This document shows, piece by piece, positions 9,221 to 16,676 of a stretch of 64,000 bases of DNA. The DNA is from Rhodococcus rhodochrous (lineage in GTDB: Bacteria > Actinomycetota > Actinomycetes > Mycobacteriales > Mycobacteriaceae). The stretch spans positions 3,658,001 to 3,722,000 of the forward strand of contig NZ_CP027557.1 in the NCBI RefSeq assembly GCF_014854695.1, given 5' to 3'. The position numbers and the translations under genes were made by a program. The notes under the pieces were generated by a model. The model made no database searches. It had not been told where the DNA came from and saw only the letters and a list, made by a program, of their open reading frames with translations. Numbering within the stretch: position 1 is the first letter of the stretch; each line of letters starts with the position of its first letter.

Positions 9221-9451
9221 TCAGTTGGCGGCGAAGCCGACCTTGCCCAGCGTGGCAGGACCGATGTCCACGTAGCTGATCTTGGCGGCCTGCACGAGAA
9301 CCTTGCGGCCCTTCTCGTCGACAAGTGCGAGCACCCCGTCGTCGGCGCCGTTCAACGCGGCCCGGACGAGCTTCTCCACCTCGTCGGGCGTCTGGTCGCT
9401 GACGACGACAACTTCGCGCGGGCTGTCCGCGACGCCGATCTTGACCTCCAC
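9221..9451 (-). CDS. DUF3107 small protein (TB9.4-like)
   Basis: A 76-residue protein of the actinobacterial DUF3107 family (Rv3208A/TB9.4). The sequence MEVKIGVADSPREVVVVSDQ followed by VEKLVRAALNGADDGVLALVDEKGRKVLV suggests a small alpha/beta fold, with a C-terminal KISYVDIGP strand. It has no Cys, signal peptide or membrane segment. The GTG start has GGAGG at optimal spacing. It stands 57 nt downstream of the ferritin-like gene on the same strand and may be cotranscribed with it. No biochemical function is known to me; the pairing with the ferritin-like gene is conserved in mycobacteria. Confidence 0.88.
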   Translation of the reverse strand: MEVKIGVADSPREVVVVSDQTPDEVEKLVRAALNGADDGVLALVDEKGRKVLVQAAKISYVDIGPATLGKVGFAAN

Positions 9452-9508
9452 GGTGGACCTCCGATTCTCATGCGTTGAAACCGAGCTGGTACTGCTGTCA
9501 GCCCCAGG

Positions 9509-10213
9509 CTAATGCAGTCCGAGCACCGACATCCGCTCGGCGTGCTCGACCTGCATGCGATCGAACAGTGCGGCGATGTTCGTCAGGTCGCCGGACGCGA
9601 GAATCACCAGCTCGGCGAGTTCCTCGTTCTGCGCGAGGACGTACTGCGCCTGGGTGATGGCCTCGCCGAGCAGCCGGCGTCCCCACAGCATCAGGCGGTC
9701 CTTCTGCAGCGGGCTGCGCTCGACGACCTCGCGGACCTCCTGCACCACGAACTCCGAGTGGCCGGTCTCGGCGAGGACCTCCCGGACCACCGTGGAGACC
9801 TCGGGAGCGAGCATGTCGGCGATCTCACAGTAGAAATCTGCGGCGATCCCGTCACCCACGTAGGCCTTGACGAGGACCTCGAGCCAGGTCGAGGGAGCGG
9901 TCGAGGCGTGGTAGGCGTCGAGCGCCTTGCGATAGGGCTCCATCGCCGCGTAGATCTCGACGCCGCGATCGGTGAGCGCGGTTCGGAGCGTCTCGAAATG
10001 GCTCATCTCCGCAGCTGCCATGCTTGCGAGCGCGACCCGCCCGCGCAGGGACGGGGAGAACCGGGCGTCCTCGGCGAGACGGTAGAACGCCGAGATCTCG
10101 CCGTACGCGAGCACTGCGAAGAGCTCTGCGACACCGGGGTGATCGGCGGGGACTGCGGGTCCGCCCGGCGTCGCGCCGGACTCGGAGGTGGACTGCGGCG
10201 TATCGGCTCCCAT
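9509..10213 (-). CDS. Ferritin-like fold protein (MiaE-like di-iron family)
   Basis: A 234-residue, mostly helical cytoplasmic protein (Rv3210c-like). Probable di-iron ligands are Glu in AYGEISAFYRL (helix 1), Glu and His in AAAEMSHFE (ExxH, helix 2), Glu in YCEIAD and Glu-His in LAETGHSEF (helices 3 and 4). This two-fold ExxH arrangement resembles ferritin-like monooxygenases such as the tRNA hydroxylase MiaE, and family annotations often say so. The actual substrate is unproven. The first about 25 residues are a Ser/Gly/Pro-rich extension of uncertain coding status. The gene is divergent from the DEAD-box helicase gene, so a joint RNA-related role is possible but only inferred. Confidence 0.82.
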   Translation of the reverse strand: MGADTPQSTSESGATPGGPAVPADHPGVAELFAVLAYGEISAFYRLAEDARFSPSLRGRVALASMAAAEMSHFETLRTALTDRGVEIYAAMEPYRKALDAYHASTAPSTWLEVLVKAYVGDGIAADFYCEIADMLAPEVSTVVREVLAETGHSEFVVQEVREVVERSPLQKDRLMLWGRRLLGEAITQAQYVLAQNEELAELVILASGDLTNIAALFDRMQVEHAERMSVLGLH

Positions 10214-10257
10214 GACGACGAAGCGTAGTACTACCTCGTGGAATGCGCCGGAACCGG

Positions 10258-10263
10258 TACAAT
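10258..10263 (+). promoter_or_regulatory. Candidate -10 element (TACAAT) for the DEAD-box helicase gene
   Basis: A strong TAnnnT hexamer lies about 190 nt before the helicase start, with only a weak -35. It would give a long 5' leader, typical for cold-shock-type RNA helicases. The leader otherwise shows no gene. Confidence 0.35.
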
Positions 10264-10449
10264 GGATCGGGAAGCCCGCGCTTCGAGCCGCCGACCGTGG
10301 CCCGCGAGCTTCCCAGATAATGTGCGCGCACCCGAACTGCGGATCGCTGCCGCGCTTCGCCGAGCCTGGTGGATACCGCTCGCGCTGAGGTGCAGGCCGG
10401 TCGCCTTTCCCCCTCGTGCGTGCGTGCCGAGACCAGGAAGGCCGGACCC

Positions 10450-12084
10450 CTGAGCAAGATCACCATCGACCACGAAGACGACGCGAGCGAAACGACCGTC
10501 TCCGCACAACTCGATTCCACCCACGTACCCCCCACCTTCGGCGAACTCGGCGTCCGCGACGAGATCGTCCGCGCCCTCGCCGAGGTCGGCATCGAACGCA
10601 CCTTCGCGATCCAGGAACTCACCCTGCCGCTCGCCCTCGCCGGCGACGACCTCATCGGTCAGGCCCGTACGGGTATGGGCAAGACCTTCGGCTTCGGCGT
10701 TCCGCTCCTGCACCGCATCGCCACCGAGGGTTCCGGTACGACCACGCTCGACGGCACTCCCCGTGCGCTCGTGATCGTCCCGACCCGCGAACTGTGCATC
10801 CAGGTCACCAACGACCTCGTGAACGCCTCCAAGTACCTGCCCGGCAGCCGCAAGTCGGGCCTCGAGGTCCTGTCGATCTACGGTGGCCGCCCCTACGAGC
10901 AGCAGATCGACGAACTGAAGAAGGGTGTCGACGTCGTCGTCGGTACTCCCGGTCGTCTGCTCGACCTCGCCAACCAGGGTCATCTGATCCTCGGCAAGAT
11001 CGGCGTGCTCGTCATGGACGAGGCCGACGAGATGCTCGACCTCGGCTTCCTGCCCGACATCGAGCGCATCCTCACGATGGTCCCCGACCGTCGTCAGACG
11101 ATGCTCTTCTCGGCCACGATGCCCGGCCCGATCATCACTCTCGCCCGCACGTTCCTGAATCGCCCGACGCACATCCGCGCCGAGGAAGCCGAATCATCGG
11201 CCGTGCACGAGCGCACCCAGCAGTTCGTCTACCGGGCGCACGCGCTCGACAAGGCCGAGCTCGTCGCCCGCGTGCTGCAGGCCGAGGGACGTGGCGCCAC
11301 CATGATCTTCACCCGCACCAAGCGCACGGCGCAGAAGGTGGCCGACGACCTCGTCGAGCGCGGTTTCGCGTGCGGCGCGGTGCACGGCGACCTCGGTCAG
11401 ATCGCACGCGAGAAGGCACTCGACAAGTTCCGCAGCGGCAAGATCGACGTCCTCGTCGCGACGGACGTCGCCGCCCGCGGCATCGACATCGACGACGTCA
11501 CCCACGTCATCAACTATCAGTGCCCCGAGGACGAGAAGACCTACGTCCACCGCATCGGCCGTACCGGTCGCGCCGGACGCACCGGTATCGCGATCACCCT
11601 CGTCGACTGGGACGACGTGCCGCGCTGGCAGCTCATCGACAAGGCTCTCGATCTCGGTATCCCGGATCCGATCGAGACCTACTCGAGCTCCCCGCACCTG
11701 TTCGAGGAGCTGAGCATCCCGTCCGACGCCACCGGACGCGTCCGCAAGGCCGCTCCCGCCGCCTCCGACAACGGTGAGAAGCGCGAGCGCGTCGAGCGCG
11801 AGGGCGGATCCCGACCGAAGCGCAACCGGGTCCGCCGCCGCACCGTCCGCGGAAAGTCGGCCGACGGCTCCGCGACGGATGCCGCCGCAACCGGTTCCGA
11901 CGACTCGGCGAAGGCCGAGAACGAGTCTGCCGCAGCGGAGACGGGTGAGGACACCGGGGCTTCCGCTCCGGCACGTCGTCGCCGTCGTCGCCGTCGCACC
12001 CGCTCGGGCGAGGGCCCCGCCGGTCGCGCAGAGCAGCAGGACACGTCGAACGTGGAAGCGGTCTCGACGTCGTCTGCCCGATAA
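10450..12084 (+). CDS. rhlE: DEAD-box ATP-dependent RNA helicase (RhlE-like)
   Basis: An RNA helicase of about 544 residues (Rv3211-like). Motifs in order: Q-motif FAIQELTLPLAL, motif I ARTGMGKT, Ia PTRELCIQ, Ib TPGRLLD, II MDEADEMLD, III SAT, then helicase-C with DVAARGIDI and HRIGRTGRAGRTG. The C-terminal roughly 110 residues are low-complexity and very basic, including an eight-Arg run, which suits RNA binding. The start is uncertain: CTG at 10450 has AGGAAGG at 8-nt spacing and begins a plausible acidic N-terminus, whereas the nearest conventional start (GTG 10369) adds 27 residues with no family character. The downstream propeller gene begins 4 nt after the stop. Confidence 0.93.
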   Translation: MSKITIDHEDDASETTVSAQLDSTHVPPTFGELGVRDEIVRALAEVGIERTFAIQELTLPLALAGDDLIGQARTGMGKTFGFGVPLLHRIATEGSGTTTLDGTPRALVIVPTRELCIQVTNDLVNASKYLPGSRKSGLEVLSIYGGRPYEQQIDELKKGVDVVVGTPGRLLDLANQGHLILGKIGVLVMDEADEMLDLGFLPDIERILTMVPDRRQTMLFSATMPGPIITLARTFLNRPTHIRAEEAESSAVHERTQQFVYRAHALDKAELVARVLQAEGRGATMIFTRTKRTAQKVADDLVERGFACGAVHGDLGQIAREKALDKFRSGKIDVLVATDVAARGIDIDDVTHVINYQCPEDEKTYVHRIGRTGRAGRTGIAITLVDWDDVPRWQLIDKALDLGIPDPIETYSSSPHLFEELSIPSDATGRVRKAAPAASDNGEKRERVEREGGSRPKRNRVRRRTVRGKSADGSATDAAATGSDDSAKAENESAAAETGEDTGASAPARRRRRRRRTRSGEGPAGRAEQQDTSNVEAVSTSSAR

Positions 12085-12088
12085 CCAC

Positions 12089-13294
12089 GTGCTCGCGCCC
12101 GAGCGCCGCACCCGCACCGACCTTCTCGTCGCAGCCGCACTCGTCGTCACCGCTCTGGTGGCGGCGAGTGTCGTCTGGCTGAACTCGGATGCGCGGGGCA
12201 CCACGTCGACCACCTGGGACGGACCCGTCCCCACTCCTGCTGCCGCGCAGGCGCTTCCGCGCACTCTCGCCGAACTGTGGCGTGCTCCGAGTACGGCGAC
12301 GACCGCGCCGGTGGTGTCCGGGGGCACGATCGCCACGGCCGACAGTGGTGCGGTGGTCGGCCGCGACCCGCAGTCGGGCGAGGAACGCTGGCGGTACGAC
12401 CGCGACCGGGCGTTGTGCGCGGTCACCGAGGCCTGGGGCGACGTGGTCTCGGCCTACCGCGGCCCACGCGGATGCGGTCAGGTCACCGCGCTCGACTCCG
12501 GCAGTGGCGCTCGCGGCGCGCAACGGTCGAGCGACGCCGACGATCCGATCCGGCTCGTCGACGCCGGTTCGCACCTGATCGCCTTCGGCGAGTCGCGTCT
12601 CGAGATGTGGCGCTCCGATCTGGTGCGCACGGTCGAGTACGGGCGCGTCGACGCACCGGTGAACCCGAACGCCCAGCCCCGATCGGGTTGCGAACTGCGC
12701 TCGGCAGATTCGGGCGCCGAAGTGCTGGCCGTGCTCGAGCAGTGCGCAAACGAGCCGACCAATCGGCTCACCCTTCTCGATCCCACCCCCGACGACAGCA
12801 CCAAGCCCGAGGAGTTCGCCTCGTCGGTGCTGCCGGAAGCGGGCGGGGACTCCCGCATCGTCGCGGTGGTCGGCGACCGCACGGCGGTCTACCTGGCCCC
12901 GGACGACAACGACGGGCCACGTATCGAGGTCTTCGACAGCGAGGGCGTCCTCGTCGACACGCACACCCTGCCGCGTCCTGCCGGCGAATCGGACGACCCC
13001 GCCCTCGAGCGCGGCGGCGTGCTGGTGTGGTGGACGGGCCGCGACACCGTCGCACTGTCCACCACCGATTTCGCTCCGCAGTGGACCGTCGAGGACACCC
13101 TCGGCAACGGCGACATCATGGCCGGTTCGCTGCTCCTTCCCGTCGAGGACGCCCTCGTGGGAGTCGACTCACGGACCGGCGAACCCGGCCCGCGCATCGA
13201 CGTCGAGCGCGGAGCGGTCTCCACGGTGAACGTCGCCGTCGCCGGGGACGTCGTGGTCGAGCAACGCGACGACGAACTCGTGGTGTTGGGCTGA
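12089..13294 (+). CDS. Membrane-anchored beta-propeller (PQQ-like repeat) protein
   Basis: A 401-residue protein equivalent to Rv3212. A short basic N-terminus is followed by one membrane or uncleaved signal segment (LLVAAALVVTALVAASVVWL), then repeated beta blades of the quinoprotein/PQQ type: GTIATADSGAVVGRDPQSGEERWRYDRD, GQVTALDSGSGAR and DALVGVDSRTGEP are split examples. There is no lipobox. An outer or periplasm-like location is inferred. The GTG lies 4 nt after the helicase stop, so the genes are coupled. The 3' end is 4 nt from the stop of the converging ParA gene. Function is unknown; the helicase-propeller pairing is conserved in mycobacteria. Confidence 0.8.
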   Translation: MLAPERRTRTDLLVAAALVVTALVAASVVWLNSDARGTTSTTWDGPVPTPAAAQALPRTLAELWRAPSTATTAPVVSGGTIATADSGAVVGRDPQSGEERWRYDRDRALCAVTEAWGDVVSAYRGPRGCGQVTALDSGSGARGAQRSSDADDPIRLVDAGSHLIAFGESRLEMWRSDLVRTVEYGRVDAPVNPNAQPRSGCELRSADSGAEVLAVLEQCANEPTNRLTLLDPTPDDSTKPEEFASSVLPEAGGDSRIVAVVGDRTAVYLAPDDNDGPRIEVFDSEGVLVDTHTLPRPAGESDDPALERGGVLVWWTGRDTVALSTTDFAPQWTVEDTLGNGDIMAGSLLLPVEDALVGVDSRTGEPGPRIDVERGAVSTVNVAVAGDVVVEQRDDELVVLG

Positions 13295-13298
13295 TGTC

Positions 13299-14099
13299 TC
13301 AGTCCGCGACGGCGGTTTCGAAGGTCTCGAGTTCCGCCTCCCCCGACCAGTAGCGCAGCAGGTTCTCGGAGAGCGCCCGGTACGCCTCGGCGCCCTTGTT
13401 CTTGCGTCCCGCCAGCACCGTCGCGCCCGAGGCGGAAGCCTCCGCGAAGCGGACCGTGCGGGGTACGGGCGGGGCCAGCACCGGCAGGTCGTACCGGTCG
13501 GAGACATCGGCGAGCACGTCGCGACTGTGCGTGGTCCGCGAGTCGTACAGGGTCGGCAGCGCGCCGAGCAGCTCGAGATCCGGATTGGTGATCTGCCTGA
13601 CCTCGTCGACGGTGCGCAACAACTGCCCCACTCCACGGTGTGCGAGCGTCTCGCACTGCAGTGGAACGAGCACCGACCGCGCCGCGGTGAGACCGTTGAG
13701 CGTGAGAACGCCGAGGGAGGGCGGGCAGTCGATCACGACGACGTCGTAGTCGTCCTCGACCGACGCCAGGGCCCGCTCGAGGGTGTATTCGCGTCCCGGC
13801 TTCATGAGCAGCATCGCCTCCGCACCCGCGAGGTCGATGGTCGCCGGCAGCAGCGACATCCCCTCCGCGGTGTCGAGCAGGACGTCCTTCGTCTCGACAC
13901 CGCCCACGAGCACGTCGTGCACGGATTGTTCGAGCTTGTCGGGGTTGTGCCCGAGGGAGAAGGTCAGGCACCCCTGGGGGTCGAGATCGACGACGAGCAC
14001 CCGCCGGCCCAGCGCCGACAGCGCGGCCCCCAACGACGCGACGGTGGTCGTCTTGGCGACGCCACCCTTCTGATTTGCCACTGCAAGTACCGTTGCCAC
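13299..14099 (-). CDS. ParA/Soj-family ATPase (Rv3213c-like)
   Basis: A 266-residue deviant-Walker ATPase. Walker A is NQKGGVAKTTT near residue 10, with the signature Lys of ParA/MinD proteins. Switch I/Walker A' is LVVDLDPQGCLTFSLG, and Walker B is VVVIDCPPSLG. There is no adjacent parB, so it is an orphan ParA, possibly positioning some other cargo. I chose GTG 14099 because it gives exactly the length I recall for the M. tuberculosis protein; an upstream start would add 31 Arg/Cys-rich residues with no family match. It is divergent from the GNAT gene across 74 nt. Confidence 0.9.
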   Translation of the reverse strand: MATVLAVANQKGGVAKTTTVASLGAALSALGRRVLVVDLDPQGCLTFSLGHNPDKLEQSVHDVLVGGVETKDVLLDTAEGMSLLPATIDLAGAEAMLLMKPGREYTLERALASVEDDYDVVVIDCPPSLGVLTLNGLTAARSVLVPLQCETLAHRGVGQLLRTVDEVRQITNPDLELLGALPTLYDSRTTHSRDVLADVSDRYDLPVLAPPVPRTVRFAEASASGATVLAGRKNKGAEAYRALSENLLRYWSGEAELETFETAVAD

Positions 14100-14173
14100 G
14101 ACCCCGATCCTCGCGCACTCGGCGGCGCAGCGCGAGGTGAATCCGCCCACGAGACCGCAGGAGGCAGCCCGTC

Positions 14174-14659
14174 GTGATCCGCAGAGCCACACCCGAGGAC
14201 GTCCCCGCGATCACCGGGCTGATCTACGACCTCGCCGAATACGAGAAGGCCCGGCACGAGTGCACCGTGGTGCCCGAGCAGATCCACGAGGCTCTGTTCG
14301 GGCCGCAACCCTCGGTGTACGCGCACGTCGCCGAGGAATCCGGTGAGGACGGAGCCGCAGGTCAGGTCGTCGGGGTGGCGCTGTGGTTCCGGAACTTCTC
14401 CACCTGGGACGGCGTGCACGGCATCTACCTCGAGGATCTGTTCGTCCGTCCCGAACACCGCGGCAAGGGACACGGACGCGCACTGCTCGCGGCGCTCGCC
14501 CACGAATGCGTGGAGCGCGGTTACACCCGCCTGAGTTGGTCGGTGCTGGACTGGAACGAGCCGTCCATCGGTTTCTACCGCTCGCTCGGCGCCGTCGCGC
14601 AGGACGAGTGGACGACGTTCAGGCTCAGCGGCCCCGCGCTGCAGGCTCTCGGCAGCTGA
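14174..14659 (+). CDS. GNAT-family N-acetyltransferase (Rv3216-like)
   Basis: A 161-residue protein of the spermidine/diamine-type GNAT branch. It begins IRRATPEDVPAITGLIYDLAEYEK, has the acetyl-CoA pyrophosphate loop RGKGHGRALLAAL (motif A) and the IGFYRSLGA motif B region, where the Tyr is the usual general acid. It resembles SAT-like thialysine/diamine acetyltransferases, but the substrate cannot be read from sequence. The GTG start follows GGAGG with a slightly long spacing. Its stop lies 7 nt from the stop of the converging membrane-protein gene. Confidence 0.87.
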   Translation: MIRRATPEDVPAITGLIYDLAEYEKARHECTVVPEQIHEALFGPQPSVYAHVAEESGEDGAAGQVVGVALWFRNFSTWDGVHGIYLEDLFVRPEHRGKGHGRALLAALAHECVERGYTRLSWSVLDWNEPSIGFYRSLGAVAQDEWTTFRLSGPALQALGS

Positions 14660-14666
14660 GCCCGGA

Positions 14667-15089
14667 TCACTCGTCGACGTCGGGCGCGTACTCGTGCGCA
14701 AGCCACCGCGTCGTGGGCGGGCTGAACAGCAGCACGAGCGTGGGGACCACGACGAGCCCCAGCACGGTACCGATGGCCGGCTGGTGCGAGTCGGTCAGCA
14801 GCGACCACACCACGGGCAGCAACAGCAACTGCGCCAGTACCGCCACGGCACGTCCCCAGCGCACCCCGCGCACGAGCGCGATCCCGCCGGCCAGTACCCC
14901 GCCGAACAGGACGAACAGCCACAGCGCGAAGCCGTAACCGTTGGTGACCGACTGATCGTGTTCGCCCGAGGCTGCGCGGATGATCGAGTACACCGCGAAC
15001 CCCATCGCGACGACACCCTCGAGGACGACGAGCCAGCCGGCGGCACGCACGGTCGACGGAACGCTGCTGCGAGGTGTTTCGAGAGGCAC
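14667..15089 (-). CDS. Small four-helix membrane protein (Rv3217c-like)
   Basis: About 140 residues with four hydrophobic segments: AAGWLVVLEGVVAMGFAVY, ALWLFVLFGGVLAGGIAL, AVAVLAQLLLLPVVWSLL and IGTVLGLVVVPTLVLLF. The C-terminal tail is acidic (YAPDVDE). No catalytic motif is visible. The GTG at 15089 gives a length close to the mycobacterial equivalent; reading further upstream runs into the divergent lipid-kinase gene. Ribosome-site support is weak. It is divergent from dagK, sharing a 47-nt promoter gap. Function unknown. Confidence 0.8.
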   Translation of the reverse strand: MPLETPRSSVPSTVRAAGWLVVLEGVVAMGFAVYSIIRAASGEHDQSVTNGYGFALWLFVLFGGVLAGGIALVRGVRWGRAVAVLAQLLLLPVVWSLLTDSHQPAIGTVLGLVVVPTLVLLFSPPTTRWLAHEYAPDVDE

Positions 15090-15122
15090 CCGTCCAGCGT
15101 AGTGGACCCGCCGGGCACCACT

Positions 15123-15128
15123 TAGGCT
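15123..15128 (+). promoter_or_regulatory. Candidate -10 (TAGGCT) giving a leaderless dagK mRNA
   Basis: A TAnnnT hexamer ends 8 nt before the GTG of the lipid kinase and no Shine-Dalgarno sequence is present. In actinobacteria this spacing puts the transcription start at or next to the start codon. Confidence 0.45.
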
Positions 15129-15136
15129 GATGTTCC

Positions 15137-16075
15137 GTGCGCGCCCTGCTGATCGTGAATCCGAATGCGACGACGACCACCCCGGCCGGTCGCGACCGTC
15201 TCGCTCACGCCCTGAGAGGCCGGCTCGCACTGACCGTCGCACACACCACCCACCGCGGGCACGCCGCAGAACTCGCGCGTTCGGCGCACGCCGACGGGAT
15301 GGACGTCGTCGTCGCGCACGGGGGCGACGGCACCGTCAACGAGATCGTCAACGGTCTGCTCGGCCCCTCCCCCGACCGATCCGCCGATCCGTCACTTCCG
15401 CGACTCGCGGTGGTGCCCGGCGGCTCGGCGAACGTGTTCGCGCGGTCCCTGGGGTTGTCCGCCGATCCGCTCGAGGCCACCGGGCAGGTGCTCGAGTCGT
15501 TGCAGGAGGGCAGGACCAGCCGGATCGGCCTCGGCCACTGCGACGGACGGTGGTTCACCTTCAACGCGGGCCTCGGCCTCGACGCCCAGGTGTGCGAGGC
15601 CATCGACCTGAGCCGCGCCGAGGGCAAGAAAGTGACGACGACGCGCTATGTGTGGCATGCGGTGGCCCGGTTCTTCGCGTCGAAGCGGGCCGAGCCGACG
15701 CTCACGCTCGAGATGCCCGGATCCGAACCTGTGTCGGGGGTGCACTACGCGTTCGTGTCGAACTCGAGTCCCTGGACCTATCTCGAGTCCCGGCCGGTGC
15801 ACACGAATCCCGGCACATCGTTCGACACCGGGTTGGGTGTGTTTGCCATGACGACGACCCGGGTATTTCCGAGCCTGCGGGTGGTGAGGCAACTCCTGGC
15901 CGCCCGTGGCGAGCCGGCGTCGCCGCATCTGGTGCGTGCGGACGATGTCGCGCACGTGCGCGCCCGGGCCTCGCGCCCGATCGGACTTCAGGTCGACGGC
16001 GACTATCTCGGACTCCGCACCGAGGTCGAGTTCGTGGCCGTACCGTCGATCCTCGATGTCGTCGCGCCCCGCTGA
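15137..16075 (+). CDS. Diacylglycerol/sphingosine kinase-family lipid kinase
   Basis: A 312-residue DAGK-catalytic-domain protein (Rv3218-like). The nucleotide loop GGDGTVNEIVNGLL is near residue 60, and PGGSANVFARSLG follows near 95, both family hallmarks. ALLIVNPNA at the N-terminus is the first strand. A GLQVDGDYLG segment near the C-terminus completes the conserved core. It would phosphorylate a lipid such as diacylglycerol at the membrane; the substrate is not determined. The GTG lacks a ribosome site and may be translated as a leaderless mRNA. It precedes whiB1 by 271 nt. Confidence 0.9.
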   Translation: MRALLIVNPNATTTTPAGRDRLAHALRGRLALTVAHTTHRGHAAELARSAHADGMDVVVAHGGDGTVNEIVNGLLGPSPDRSADPSLPRLAVVPGGSANVFARSLGLSADPLEATGQVLESLQEGRTSRIGLGHCDGRWFTFNAGLGLDAQVCEAIDLSRAEGKKVTTTRYVWHAVARFFASKRAEPTLTLEMPGSEPVSGVHYAFVSNSSPWTYLESRPVHTNPGTSFDTGLGVFAMTTTRVFPSLRVVRQLLAARGEPASPHLVRADDVAHVRARASRPIGLQVDGDYLGLRTEVEFVAVPSILDVVAPR

Positions 16076-16240
16076 CGACCCCCTCTAGCGGGACAGCGAC
16101 AGAAAGAAAAGCACGAATTCTGTGATTACCACTACCTTCTCGGCCCGAGTGGAGTAGAAAGAGGGATTGGCGAACTCGTAGCTCACAACAGCGTGAGCTT
16201 CCCCACGATCGTGGTCGATTCTATTGACTCCACGCTCGTT

Positions 16241-16256
16241 CGTGAAAGCATTCACA
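16241..16256. promoter_or_regulatory. CRP/Cmr-type site upstream of whiB1
   Basis: CGTGA-N6-TCACA matches the mycobacterial cAMP-receptor protein site TGTGA-N6-TCACA at 9 of 10 positions, centred 98 nt before the whiB1 start. whiB1 of M. tuberculosis is a known CRP target. A second dyad, GCTCAC-N6-GTGAGC, lies at 16181-16198 with inverted orientation and unclear meaning. Candidate TTGACT and TTGACC -35 elements are at 16224 and 16301. Confidence 0.6.
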
Positions 16257-16346
16257 AGTAACCGCGCGGAAACACTCCGTGCCACAGGCGTGAACACGCA
16301 TTGACCATCAGCCGGTGCACACGCACCATCGAAGGAGAGTAGAAGC

Positions 16347-16601
16347 ATGGACTGGCGCCACAAGGCCATCTGCCGCGACGAGGATCCGGAACTGTTCTTC
16401 CCCGTGGGGAACAGCGGCCCGGCTCTCGCGCAGATCGCGGATGCCAAGCTCGTGTGCAACCGTTGCCCCGTCACCGCCGAATGCCTTTCCTGGGCGCTCG
16501 AGTCCGGCCAGGATGCCGGCGTCTGGGGCGGTATGAGCGAGGACGAGCGCCGCGCTCTCAAGCGTCGCAACGCCCGCACCCGCGCTCGCACGGCGGTCTG
16601 A
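16347..16601 (+). CDS. whiB1: WhiB1 iron-sulphur transcription factor
   Basis: An 84-residue WhiB protein with four cluster-ligating Cys at 9, 37, 40 and 46, identical in position to M. tuberculosis WhiB1. The GVWGG turn (GVWGGMSEDERRAL) and the basic C-terminal tail KRRNARTRARTAV for DNA and sigma-factor interaction are present. WhiB1 binds [4Fe-4S], reacts with NO, and is essential in mycobacteria. The ATG has AAGGAG 9 nt upstream. It has its own 271-nt upstream regulatory region with a CRP-type site and a strong hairpin terminator just downstream, so it is monocistronic. Confidence 0.96.
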   Translation: MDWRHKAICRDEDPELFFPVGNSGPALAQIADAKLVCNRCPVTAECLSWALESGQDAGVWGGMSEDERRALKRRNARTRARTAV

Positions 16602-16620
16602 GCAGCTCCGACAGACGTTC

Positions 16621-16654
16621 GAAGGCCCGGCCCCCTCACGGAGGCCGGGCCTTC
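16621..16654. terminator. Hairpin terminator of whiB1 / pdtaS
   Basis: A 12-bp perfect stem (GAAGGCCCGGCC with GGCCGGGCCTTC), 10-nt loop, then TTAC. It lies 20 nt after the whiB1 stop and 23 nt from the converging pdtaS stop. Confidence 0.8.
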
Positions 16655-16676
16655 TTACGTGCACAGGCCGAAGCGG

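Noticed and set aside
13295-13298. Terminator between the propeller gene and parA-like gene
   Set aside because: The stops are 4 nt apart and no hairpin was seen; transcripts may overlap.
16068-16092. Terminator after dagK
   Set aside because: CCCGCT/AGCGGG is only 6 bp with a 12-nt loop and an A-rich, not U-rich, tail on the coding strand.
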